Source: Rhodospirillaceae bacterium
GTDB lineage: Bacteria; Pseudomonadota; Alphaproteobacteria; UBA7985
DNA: 12,740 nt
NCBI GenBank assembly: GCA_002700865.1
Contig: PAFB01000038.1
Location: forward strand, 1 to 12,740
Reading direction: 5' to 3'
The notes beneath the pieces were generated by a model. That model did no database searches and had not been told where the DNA came from. It saw only the letters and a program-made list of their open reading frames with translations. Below, one piece after another: positions 1 to 6,057 of the stretch. Numbering within the stretch: the first letter of the stretch is position 1; each line of letters opens with the position of its first letter. A program made the position numbers and the translations under genes.

Positions 1-133
1 CGAGACCGTAGATGCGCGCCACGCCGTCCGATACGGACAGAACCTGACCAACCTCTGCAACATCAGCTTCAGCGCCGAAGTTAGCGATCTGATCCTTGAG
101 GATCGCAGAGATTTCAGAAGCACGAATATCCAT
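1..133 (-). CDS. atpA: F1Fo ATP synthase subunit alpha, 5' end only
   Basis: The reading frame gives MDIRASEISAILKDQIANF and continues to VGQVLSVSDGVARIYGL, the N-terminal helix and start of the beta-barrel domain of ATP synthase alpha. Only the first 44 codons lie inside the window; the gene runs off the left edge. Alpha is the non-catalytic nucleotide-binding subunit of the cytoplasmic F1 head. Two ATG codons are adjacent (136 and 133, reading leftward). The Shine-Dalgarno AAGGAAG at 138-144 leaves 6 nt before the ATG at 133 and only 3 nt before the one at 136, so 133 is preferred. It lies 52 nt downstream of atpH, the usual atpH-atpA order of alphaproteobacteria, and is probably cotranscribed with it. 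Confidence 0.95.
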   Translation of the reverse strand, partial: MDIRASEISAILKDQIANFGAEADVAEVGQVLSVSDGVARIYGL

Positions 134-185
134 CATTCTTCCTTTGGGTTAAGCCCTCACCCCAACGCGGGGCGAAGGCGTGAAA

Positions 186-752
186 TTAAGCAGCCGCGCC
201 CGTAACGCCGGATTTCAGCGCCAGAGACAGCTTGTTCAGTTTGGTCGCAAGGGAGCTGTCGATCTGGACAGAACCCACGCGGATGGTCATGCCGCCAATG
301 ATCGACGGGTCGATCTGCACGTCCAGGCGTACGCCCTTGCCGTGCTTGGCCTGAAGGTTTTCCAGAAGCCGGGTTTCCTGCTCAGCCGAAAGCGGAGCGG
401 CAACGCGGACTTCGGCGACGATCTCACCGCGGCGGCGGGAAAGCTCATCGTTGAAAGCCTTGATGATCTGGGGTAGCGCAAACAGACGGCCATTCTTGGC
501 GACCACTTGCGCGAAGTTCGCAACCAGCGCGGAAACGCCGGCCTTTTCCATGACCGCACCAAAGGCGCGGGCACGATCCTCGGCTTTGACCAGCGGACTG
601 CGCGCGAGTTGACCCAGCTCGGGGCTCTCGTCGAACAGACCTCGAATGGTCGCGAGGTCGGTAGATACCTGGTCGAGCGCCTTGCTCTCATCTGCGAGGT
701 CAAACAGCGCAGAAGCGTAGCGGGCGGCCAGTTCTTGGTTAACAGAGGCCAT
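186..752 (-). CDS. atpH: F1Fo ATP synthase subunit delta
   Basis: Delta (OSCP-type) subunit, 188 residues, which joins the F1 head to the peripheral stalk. The N-terminal helical bundle is recognisable (ELAARYASALFDLA, then FAQVVAKNGRLFALPQII near residue 95). The C-terminal half has the family pattern RRRGEIVAEVRVAAPLSAEQ and IDPSIIGGMTIRVGSVQIDS, ending with the helix TKLNKLSLAL. A longer start at 767 adds MDEDI. I prefer 752 because GAGGA lies 4-5 nt upstream of that ATG, nothing similar precedes 767, and family members usually start MA(S)xxxELAARYA. It is followed by atpA after 52 nt and is the first atp gene here. No strong promoter was found upstream on this strand; a weak candidate is TTGCGA about 60 nt upstream of the start. 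Confidence 0.96.
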   Translation of the reverse strand: MASVNQELAARYASALFDLADESKALDQVSTDLATIRGLFDESPELGQLARSPLVKAEDRARAFGAVMEKAGVSALVANFAQVVAKNGRLFALPQIIKAFNDELSRRRGEIVAEVRVAAPLSAEQETRLLENLQAKHGKGVRLDVQIDPSIIGGMTIRVGSVQIDSSLATKLNKLSLALKSGVTGAAA

Positions 753-870
753 GATGTCCTCATCCATCTGTCATCGGTGTTTTAGCAGCGTGGGTGTAAC
801 CGAGCGGGACTTGTCTCGCAAGCGAGGTTCAGACATACTTGGTTCACTTTTCGGACTAAGTGGAGCAGCC
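753..870. promoter_or_regulatory. divergent control region between atpH and the Phd/YefM-like gene
   Basis: This 118-nt gap separates atpH (leftward) from the first toxin-antitoxin-like pair (rightward). For the rightward genes a candidate promoter is TTGTCT (811-816), 17 nt, CATACT (834-839). Between these elements lies a perfect 12-nt palindrome, CTCGCAAGCGAG (815-826), flanked by the inverted pair TGTCT (812-816) and AGACA (831-835). A second, imperfect inverted repeat, ACTTGGTTC (837-845) and GGACTAAGT (853-861), overlaps the presumed transcription start. Such repeats suit an autoregulatory antitoxin operator. This is inference from layout; no binding is shown. The atp promoter must lie in or near the same stretch but is not obvious. 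Confidence 0.4.
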
Positions 871-1062
871 ATGAGCGACGTTATCAATCTGCACGACGCA
901 AAAACCCACTTTTCCAAGCTGGTCGATCAGGTTGCCGCGACGGGAAAACCCGTGCTGATCGGCAAGCGCGGGCACGCAATGGTGCAGCTTGTGCCCTTGC
1001 CGCAGGACCGCACGGCACCGCGTCCGCTGGGGCTGTTTCGGGCATCGGTGAAGCTGTTGTGA
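871..1062 (+). CDS. Phd/YefM-family antitoxin-like protein, C-terminally short
   Basis: 63-residue protein beginning MSDVINLHDAKTHFSKLVDQ and continuing through GKPVLIGKRGHAMVQLVPL, the N-terminal DNA-binding and dimerisation fold of Phd/YefM antitoxins of the type paired with PIN toxins. ATG at 871 is supported by GGAG at 862-865, 5 nt upstream; a longer in-frame start at 751 runs through the atp control region and is unlikely. The usual protein continues after the 'LGLL+GKI' element for about 20 acidic residues that wrap the toxin. Here the frame stops right after PLGLFRASVKLL, so the toxin-neutralising tail is missing. The stop overlaps the next gene's GTG by 3-4 nt (GTGA), typical of a coupled TA operon. 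By family it should bind its own promoter; the palindrome at 815-826 is the natural candidate site. Family call is good; function as an antitoxin is doubtful. Confidence 0.8.
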   Translation: MSDVINLHDAKTHFSKLVDQVAATGKPVLIGKRGHAMVQLVPLPQDRTAPRPLGLFRASVKLL

Positions 1063-1406
1063 GTGACTATCTGCTCGATGGCGCGACCCTGCTCGCAGCG
1101 CTGGGCGCGCCGTTTCGGCTCCGGTCTGAGGCGCACGCGATCCTCACCGATCGGGCCAACACCGTCTACGTCTCAGCGGCGACGTTTCTGGATGCTTACG
1201 AGCTGGAGCAGGACGCGCGCGCTGAATTTCCGGCGCTGCGGGGACGCCTGCAGTCGGCAGCGACGCAGATGGGTTTTATCGCGCTGGAGACCACGCCAGC
1301 CCACGTGGACCGGGCCGCAACCCTCGCCGCCGCCCTCCCGTGGCCCCGCCGCATTCTGCGCGCACAAGCTGAAATGCAGCCTGCGACTTTGCTGACGCTG
1401 GAATAA
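1059..1406 (+). CDS. PIN-domain (VapC-like) protein, degenerate and truncated
   Basis: 115 residues from a GTG start that overlaps the upstream stop codon. It resembles PIN nucleases of the kind paired with Phd/YefM antitoxins. Strand 1 carries the first catalytic Asp (YLLDGATLLAAL, D7). The segment VYVSAATFLDAYEL aligns with the family pattern VSxxSxWE, putting D45 where Glu is usual. The region LPWPRRILRAQAEMQPATLLTLE corresponds to the family's LPxxHRDPFDRLLIAQAxxxxxxLLTxD, but the HRDPFD stretch with its catalytic Asp is absent, as if 5-6 residues were deleted. The protein ends at LLTLE, without the final strand. There is no internal stop or frameshift. An active Mg-dependent RNase would not be expected. 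It may be a decaying toxin, or an inactive partner that still tunes antitoxin binding; the sequence cannot decide. Confidence 0.72.
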   Translation: MSDYLLDGATLLAALGAPFRLRSEAHAILTDRANTVYVSAATFLDAYELEQDARAEFPALRGRLQSAATQMGFIALETTPAHVDRAATLAAALPWPRRILRAQAEMQPATLLTLE

Positions 1407-1431
1407 GCGCTACCTGTATTGCATCGCATAA

Positions 1432-1440
1432 TGCTATAAT
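1432..1440 (+). promoter_or_regulatory. extended -10 promoter of mutL
   Basis: TGCTATAAT is a perfect extended -10 element (TGn plus TATAAT at 1435-1440). No good -35 lies 16-18 nt upstream, as extended -10 promoters allow. Transcription would begin about 6-7 nt after the hexamer, at or next to the A of the mutL ATG (1447), which implies a leaderless mRNA. No Shine-Dalgarno is seen before the ATG. Leaderless transcripts are common in Caulobacter-type alphaproteobacteria; the start site is inferred. Confidence 0.6.
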
Positions 1441-1446
1441 CGAGCC

Positions 1447-3324
1447 ATGAACACTGCGCCCGAAACCAATCCGCAAACCGATTTGCCGTCGATCCGACGC
1501 TTGCCCGACACGCTGGTCAACCAGATTGCAGCCGGGGAGGTTGTCGATCGGCCAGCAAGCGTGGTGAAGGAGCTGGTGGAGAACGCCATCGATGCCGGTG
1601 CGCAGCGGGTTTCGCTGACACTGCGCGAAGGCGGAAAGGCGCTGATCCGGGTGGAGGACGACGGCCACGGCATGACCGCCGAAGGCATGCGGCTGGCGCT
1701 GGAACGGCATGCAACCTCAAAGCTGCCCGAAGGCGATCTGGTGCGCATCGAAAAGCTGGGCTTTCGAGGGGAAGCTCTGCCGTCCATCGCCTCGGTCGCC
1801 CGCCTGAGTCTCAGCTCGCGCGCCACAGGAAACAGCGACGGCTGGCGGATCGCGGTTGAGGGTGGAGACACGGTGTTTGACGGTCCCGCAGCGGGCAACC
1901 CCGGAACGGTCATCGAAGTCACCGACCTGTTCTTCGCTGTTCCCGCCCGGCTGAAGTTTCTTAAGGGCGAGCAGGCCGAAGCCGGTGCCTGTCTGGACGT
2001 GATCAGGCGGCTGGCTCTGGCCCATCCATCGATCAGTTTCGACGTCCAACATAACAGTCGCCGCGCCCTTGCCCTGCCTGCCTGCCCGGATGCAGCCGAC
2101 CGCGTGCGCGACGTTCTGGGGCTCGAATTTTCTGCCAACAGCCGCGAAATTCAGAGCCACCGGGACGGCATGGTGCTGCGGGGCTGGGCGGGGTTGCCGA
2201 CCTATAACCGCGCCAACAGCCTGCAACAGTATCTGTTCGTCAATGGCCGCCCGGTTCGGGACAAGCAGCTCACCGGCGTCGTCCGCGCTGCCTACCGCCC
2301 CGTGCTCGCGCCAGACCGGCATCCGGTGGTGGTCCTGTGGCTGGATGTGCCGCCTGAAGCGGTGGATGTGAACGTTCACCCGGCCAAGTCCGAAGTGCGT
2401 TTCCGGCACGCTGCGGACGTCCGCTCCCTGCTGATCGACGGCTTGCGTCGCGGCATTGTCGAAGCCGGGTTTAACGCCTCAACCCACCTTACCGGCGGTG
2501 TTCTTGATCGTCTGGCCGCGGGGGTTGAGCCGGGATCGGCAGCGGCGGCGACATCTGGCGCAATCGACCCAAACCAGCCCCGCCCGGCGCTGCAAGGCGA
2601 TTACAGCTACCGCGCCAATCACCCAAGCCCGGCCCAGCAAGACAGCTGGAACGACGCCTTTGCCCCCGGCGCGCGGGTCGCCGACGCGCCGGCGTCATTT
2701 GAGCACGGCAGCACGGGCGACGCGCCCGCAGAAGATCTCCGCGCCTTCCCTTTGGGTGCTGCCAAAGCGCAGATGCACGCCAATTACATCATTGCCGAGA
2801 CCGAGACCGGACTGGTCATCATCGATCAGCACGCCGCACACGAACGCCTCGTTCTGGAAAAGATGAAGGCCCAGCGCGAACAAACCGGTGTTGAGCGGCA
2901 GGCCATGCTGATCCCGGAAGTTGTCCATCTGGACCCCGCCAGCGCCGAACTGCTGGGCGAAGCCGAAGCCGTTCTGGCCGAAGCCGGACTGGTGATAGAG
3001 CCCTTTGGCGATGGGACCGTGGTGGTTCAGGAAACCCCTGCGGCGCTGGGCCGGCCGGACTGTCAGAAGCTGGTCAAGGACCTCGCCGAAGAACTGGCAG
3101 GCTGGGAGCAGGCATTTTCGCTGCAAGAACGCCTCGACCGCGTGCTGTCAACTGCTGCCTGCCACGGCTCTGTGCGCTCTGGACGTCGGCTGAATGCCGA
3201 GGAAATGAACCAGCTCTTGCGCGATATGGAACAGACGCCGCTGGCCGGGCAGTGCAACCATGGCCGGCCAACCTACGTACAACTGTCACTCACCGACCTC
3301 GAATCCCTGTTCGAGCGCCGCTGA
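1447..3324 (+). CDS. mutL: DNA mismatch repair protein MutL (endonuclease type)
   Basis: 625 residues. The N-terminal GHKL ATPase has RLPDTLVNQIAAGEVVDRPA, then KELVENAIDAGA (E42 the likely general base, N46 for Mg), VEDDGHGM (D71-G75) and GFRGEAL (105-111) in order. A transducer domain follows (LFVNGRPV, VDVNVHPAKSEVRF), then a Pro/Ala-rich linker of about 100 residues. The C-terminal dimerisation domain carries DQHAAHERLVLE (460-471), fitting the metal-binding endonuclease motif DQHAx2Ex4E, together with ACHGSVRSG, CNHGRPT (C603) and a terminal FERR. This MutL should therefore nick the daughter strand itself, as in bacteria without MutH. ATG 1447 gives the normal family N terminus; no Shine-Dalgarno is visible, and the TATAAT ending 6 nt upstream suggests leaderless expression. 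It is transcribed rightward after the first TA-like pair and meets rsmD tail to tail. Confidence 0.98.
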   Translation: MNTAPETNPQTDLPSIRRLPDTLVNQIAAGEVVDRPASVVKELVENAIDAGAQRVSLTLREGGKALIRVEDDGHGMTAEGMRLALERHATSKLPEGDLVRIEKLGFRGEALPSIASVARLSLSSRATGNSDGWRIAVEGGDTVFDGPAAGNPGTVIEVTDLFFAVPARLKFLKGEQAEAGACLDVIRRLALAHPSISFDVQHNSRRALALPACPDAADRVRDVLGLEFSANSREIQSHRDGMVLRGWAGLPTYNRANSLQQYLFVNGRPVRDKQLTGVVRAAYRPVLAPDRHPVVVLWLDVPPEAVDVNVHPAKSEVRFRHAADVRSLLIDGLRRGIVEAGFNASTHLTGGVLDRLAAGVEPGSAAAATSGAIDPNQPRPALQGDYSYRANHPSPAQQDSWNDAFAPGARVADAPASFEHGSTGDAPAEDLRAFPLGAAKAQMHANYIIAETETGLVIIDQHAAHERLVLEKMKAQREQTGVERQAMLIPEVVHLDPASAELLGEAEAVLAEAGLVIEPFGDGTVVVQETPAALGRPDCQKLVKDLAEELAGWEQAFSLQERLDRVLSTAACHGSVRSGRRLNAEEMNQLLRDMEQTPLAGQCNHGRPTYVQLSLTDLESLFERR

Positions 3325-3337
3325 ACCAGTGGTTCAG
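3321..3337. repeat. 17-nt palindrome containing both stop codons of mutL and rsmD
   Basis: CTGAACCAGTGGTTCAG is a perfect inverted repeat (8-nt arms, central G). The left arm holds the mutL TGA (3322-3324) and the right arm holds the rsmD TGA (3334-3336 read on the minus strand). As RNA it can form a 7-bp stem with a 3-nt loop on either strand. No U-run follows on either side, so it is not a standard intrinsic terminator, though it could act as a weak bidirectional 3' end. Confidence 0.6.
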
Positions 3338-3975
3338 GTCCGGTCGGTCTGGCTGGGTGTGAAAAAGCTAAAAGCGGTCTTGCCCGACAAGGTCTGATGC
3401 ACAGCGTCCCAGCCCGCGAAACCAGCATCCGCACTCGCCGAACGGGGGTGTTCCCAGACCAGCAGCGTGGCCGCATGCCAAAGCACGCTTTGTCGGGCGA
3501 GCAATGTGGCGACGAGCGCATGACCGTGCTCATAGGGCGGATCGGCGATGATGAGATCGATGGAGCGACCCCGTTCCAGTACACCCAGTCCCTCCAATCC
3601 CCCCAGCTCTTCATGAGTGCGAAGCGCTGTTCCAGCTTGGGCGGGCAGTTTGGCCGCGCGCAAGTTTTCGTTGAGGGTGGCAAAATGCGCGCTCTGGGTT
3701 TCAACAAAGGCGACAAAGGCGGCCCCGCGTGACCACGCTTCCAGCCCCATGGCCCCTGTCCCGGCAAAGGCGTCCAAAACCTGCGCCCCAGCAAGCACGC
3801 TCTCTCCGCCCAGTTTGCGGAAGCGATTGACCAGCACGTTGAACAGCGTCTCGCGGGCTCGGTCCGTGGTCGGCCTCACGCCACTGCCCGCCGGAACAGC
3901 AAGCTTACGCCCTTTGATCGCACCGCCGGTGATGCGGACTGTGCCGGGGGCCGAAGAAAACGACTTGGCAGCCAC
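3334..3975 (-). CDS. rsmD: 16S rRNA (guanine(966)-N2)-methyltransferase RsmD
   Basis: 213 residues, close to the normal size. RsmD methylates N2 of G966 in 16S rRNA during 30S assembly. The family N terminus is clear: RITGGAIKGRKLAVPAGSGV then RPTTDRARETLFNVL (residues 34-48). SAM-binding motif I is VLDAFAGTGAMGLEA (66-80), with E92 where the adenosine ribose is usually held. The catalytic motif is DPPY (145-148), followed by LLVWEH. The start at 3975 leaves only 3 nt after the rluB stop, so the two are surely one transcript; a slightly later start is possible because the first 12 residues are not conserved. Its stop sits inside a palindrome shared with mutL. Confidence 0.96.
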   Translation of the reverse strand: MAAKSFSSAPGTVRITGGAIKGRKLAVPAGSGVRPTTDRARETLFNVLVNRFRKLGGESVLAGAQVLDAFAGTGAMGLEAWSRGAAFVAFVETQSAHFATLNENLRAAKLPAQAGTALRTHEELGGLEGLGVLERGRSIDLIIADPPYEHGHALVATLLARQSVLWHAATLLVWEHPRSASADAGFAGWDAVHQTLSGKTAFSFFTPSQTDRT

Positions 3976-3978
3976 GAC

Positions 3979-4908
3979 TTAGCGGCCGCGACGGGGCGGC
4001 TGACGGGTGTTGCGGGTGGAATTTGGCGACCGCCCGATACCCATGCGTCGGCCATCCTTAGCCGCGCGCTTCTTGTCTGCCGCTTTGCGGTGGCCGGGTT
4101 TGGTTGCTTTGGGCTTGGCTTTGGCCCAAGAGGACTTGCGCTCCGTCCCCACGCCAAACAGCTCGAACATGCGCGCGCGCGACACTTCCTTTAGCTCCAT
4201 GCGCGCCAGCGAGCCCAGCGTCAGCCCACCGTAAGACACACGGATCAGGCGGTTTACCTGCAAGCCCAGATGTTGAGCCAGCTTGCGAATTTCGCGGTTT
4301 TTGCCCTCCGTCAGGGTAAAGCGGTACCAGCGGTTCAGGCCGCTTTCCTTCTGCGTTTCGCGCTCCACGATGACCGAGCCATAGGTCACTTCGTCGATGG
4401 TGACGCCATCTTTCAGTGCCGATAGTTGCTTGTCTGTCACAATTCCATGCGCGCGCACTCGATAAATTCGCGCCAGTCCACTGTCCGGCAATTCCAGTTT
4501 CCGCTTCAACACAGGACTGGTGGTGAACAGCAACAACCCTTCAGAATTGATGTCGAGCCGACCCACCGCCAGCAAGCGCGGCGCGCCCGGGCCCATCTTG
4601 GGCAAAAGGTCGTAAACCGTCTTGCGCCCCTCGGGATCCCTGTCTGTGACCAATGCACCTAAAGGTTTGTAAAATCGATATAATTGTACGTCAGGTGGTG
4701 CGGACAAAGGGGTGCCGTCGACACTCACGCCTTGCCAGTCTGGCAGGCTGGTTGCCGGATCGGTCACGACGCTGCCGTGCACGCTCACCCGTCCTTCGAG
4801 GATCATCTTCTCAGCATCCCGGCGCGAGCACAGGCCAGAGTGCGCGATGATCTTGGCGAGGCGGTTTAAGCCGGTGCCGGTTTCGTTTGGGTCCATTAAT
4901 CCCGTCAC
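3979..4908 (-). CDS. rluB: rRNA pseudouridine synthase, RluB/RsuA family, with basic tail
   Basis: 309 residues. An N-terminal S4 RNA-binding domain (about 14-62: NRLAKIIAHSGLCSRRDAEK) precedes an RsuA/RluB/RluE-type catalytic domain with FYKPLG (79-84) and VGRLDINSEGLLLFT, where D119 is the catalytic Asp; KNREIRK and VNRLIRVSYG follow. By order and length it fits RluB (U2605-type site of 23S rRNA), though RluE/RsuA relatives are not fully excluded. The last 55 or so residues form a Lys/Arg-rich, low-complexity tail that probably binds rRNA without folding. GTG at 4908 is chosen because AAGGA (4918-4922) lies about 9 nt upstream; an ATG at 4896 has only a weak GGGA close by. It is followed by rsmD after 3 nt, pairing modification of both subunits. 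Confidence 0.92.
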   Translation of the reverse strand: MTGLMDPNETGTGLNRLAKIIAHSGLCSRRDAEKMILEGRVSVHGSVVTDPATSLPDWQGVSVDGTPLSAPPDVQLYRFYKPLGALVTDRDPEGRKTVYDLLPKMGPGAPRLLAVGRLDINSEGLLLFTTSPVLKRKLELPDSGLARIYRVRAHGIVTDKQLSALKDGVTIDEVTYGSVIVERETQKESGLNRWYRFTLTEGKNREIRKLAQHLGLQVNRLIRVSYGGLTLGSLARMELKEVSRARMFELFGVGTERKSSWAKAKPKATKPGHRKAADKKRAAKDGRRMGIGRSPNSTRNTRQPPRRGR

Positions 4909-5016
4909 GACGTTTAATCCTTCAAATGGTCGTCGAAAGGCACTACAACGGTGCCCACGTGCGGCGCGTTGTTTCGCCTGCTATCTCTTTGTTTTTAACG
5001 AGGTCTGTTGCGCCCT
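4909..5016. promoter_or_regulatory. divergent control region between rluB and the FitA-like gene
   Basis: 108 nt with diverging genes on both sides. On the plus strand a modest promoter candidate is TTGTTT (4969-4974), 17 nt, TTTTTA (4992-4997). Upstream of it lies an inverted repeat GGCAC (4939-4943) and GTGCC (4951-4955) with a 7-nt spacer, a possible operator for the ribbon-helix-helix protein. The rluB Shine-Dalgarno AAGGA is at 4918-4922 on the minus strand. No clear minus-strand promoter was found. Confidence 0.3.
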
Positions 5017-5274
5017 ATGGGACAGGTTCTGATCCGAAATCTGGATGATGACGTGATTGAAACGTACCGTCTGCGCGCCAAGCGCAAACGGCACAGTCTG
5101 GAACAGGAACTGCGCACCGTATTGACCGAACACGCCATCCCCTCGGGAACCGACCTCGAAGCCGAAGCCGAGTCTTTGCGCGGTCAGGCGCCAATGGTCA
5201 ATGATGCTTTGGCCGATGCTATGCTCGAAGCAGGCATATCTGGTGGCAGCCTTGCCCTGCCTGGTAACCGCTAA
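5017..5274 (+). CDS. FitA/VapB-type ribbon-helix-helix antitoxin
   Basis: 85 residues. The N terminus MGQVLIRNLDDDVIETYRLR followed by AKRKRHSLEQELRTVLTEHA is the typical FitA-like ribbon-helix-helix DNA-binding domain: a short beta strand (QVLIRNL), then two helices joined around RHS. The C-terminal half (EAEAESLRGQAPMVNDALAD) is the acidic helical part that normally wraps a PIN toxin, and it appears intact here, unlike in the antitoxin at 871. ATG 5017 gives the family N terminus, but GAGG (5000-5003) is 13 nt away, which is long; an in-frame TTG at 5008 has better spacing (4 nt) and would add three residues. The stop is 1 nt before the next gene's GTG. It should repress its own operon together with its partner. 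Confidence 0.85.
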   Translation: MGQVLIRNLDDDVIETYRLRAKRKRHSLEQELRTVLTEHAIPSGTDLEAEAESLRGQAPMVNDALADAMLEAGISGGSLALPGNR

Positions 5275-5275
5275 G

Positions 5276-5719
5276 GTGGCGGGTACGGAAAACCAAACCC
5301 GTTTTGTCATCGATTCGTCGGTCGTGATCCCTTGGTATCTCGAGCAAAGCCTGACGCCCATCAGCCTGCTGTTTCTCCAGCGGCTGGAACACTGTCAGGC
5401 ACCGGGCGTGATTTCGTCCCACGTCAGTCAGGTGCTGTGGTCCTACTGTCAGGAAGATCTGCTTTCAGGCACCGTCGGCGCGGCGGCGCTTCGGCATTTC
5501 CGGCGCGCCATGAAGCACAAAATCACGCCGTCGGAAGACCTGGCCGACCGGGCGCTTGAAATTTCGCTGGATTTGCGGCTGGCCCCGCCGCTGTGCCTGT
5601 ACTTTGCCCTCGCTGAACGGCAGGAGGCTGATCTGGTAACAGCCTTCCAGCCCTTCCACGAAGCCGTGCGCGGCACGCCCTACGCGGCCATGGTTACCGA
5701 CCTGCGCACTTTCCATTAA
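5276..5719 (+). CDS. PIN-domain VapC-like protein lacking most catalytic acids
   Basis: 147 residues from GTG 5276, 1 nt after the antitoxin stop, so translation is coupled; the frame stays open upstream to 5201, but that part overlaps the antitoxin in another frame. The fold is easy to follow: FVIDSSVVIPWYLE (D13, first catalytic Asp), APGVISSHVSQVLWSYCQEDLLS (43-64), ADRALEISLDLRLAPPLCLYFALAERQEADLVTAF (90-124). Against the usual VapC pattern AEVANVLW the Glu is H49; against SVYDALYLALAE the Asp is L106; against LVTAD the Asp is F124. One of four acids therefore remains, which should abolish Mg-dependent RNase activity, yet hydrophobic core positions are kept and there is no stop or frameshift. 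That looks more like an inactive but maintained partner than random decay. The alignment was made by eye. Confidence 0.78.
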   Translation: MAGTENQTRFVIDSSVVIPWYLEQSLTPISLLFLQRLEHCQAPGVISSHVSQVLWSYCQEDLLSGTVGAAALRHFRRAMKHKITPSEDLADRALEISLDLRLAPPLCLYFALAERQEADLVTAFQPFHEAVRGTPYAAMVTDLRTFH

Positions 5720-5751
5720 GCCTGCGGCCATCCGGAAAGAGACAGCGTGTT

Positions 5752-6057
5752 TCAGTCCTCGTCCGGATCAAAAGCCGGGGAGCCGGGTGTTTTGCGCAGT
5801 TGGATCAGCCCCTTGATCGGCTTTGCCGGGTCCACAACCTCACCCCGACGCAAGATATCGATGCGCCCCTGCCGCGCCAGACCTTTGGCCTCCGCCCGCA
5901 CCTGACGCAAAAAGCCCCGCCACTTTTCCTGCCCCTTGATCTCATCGGGCCGGGGTGGCCGCAACTCCATTGCAACCTCTGTGGGCGTGAAGGTATCACC
6001 CGCTTCACCCCGTTCTTCGGCCATCCGCAGGATGACGTGCTTGAGCGACTCGGCCAT
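5752..6057 (-). CDS. DUF3253 domain protein, function unknown
   Basis: 101 residues matching the DUF3253 pattern: an N-terminal helix (LKHVILRMAEERG), TFTPTEVAMELRP, a central WRGFLRQVRAEAKGLARQGRIDILRRGEVVDP, and a short end segment IKGLIQLRK. The arrangement suggests a small winged-helix fold, with ARQGRIDILRRGEVV as recognition wing, but no function is known to me. It has no signal peptide or membrane segment and is probably cytoplasmic. Its ATG overlaps the argG stop by 1 nt (TGATG), so it is translated by coupling from the argG mRNA. The last residues (SPAFDPDED) are acidic and look unstructured. It ends 32 nt from the convergent PIN gene; I see no terminator between them. Confidence 0.8.
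   Translation of the reverse strand: MAESLKHVILRMAEERGEAGDTFTPTEVAMELRPPRPDEIKGQEKWRGFLRQVRAEAKGLARQGRIDILRRGEVVDPAKPIKGLIQLRKTPGSPAFDPDED

Noticed and set aside
1419..1424. TTGCAT as -35 for mutL
   Set aside because: Only 10 nt separates it from TATAAT, too short for a standard promoter; the extended -10 explains the site better.
1717..2409. 230-residue open frame opposite mutL
   Set aside because: Shadow of the conserved ATPase and transducer domains of mutL; no family resemblance.
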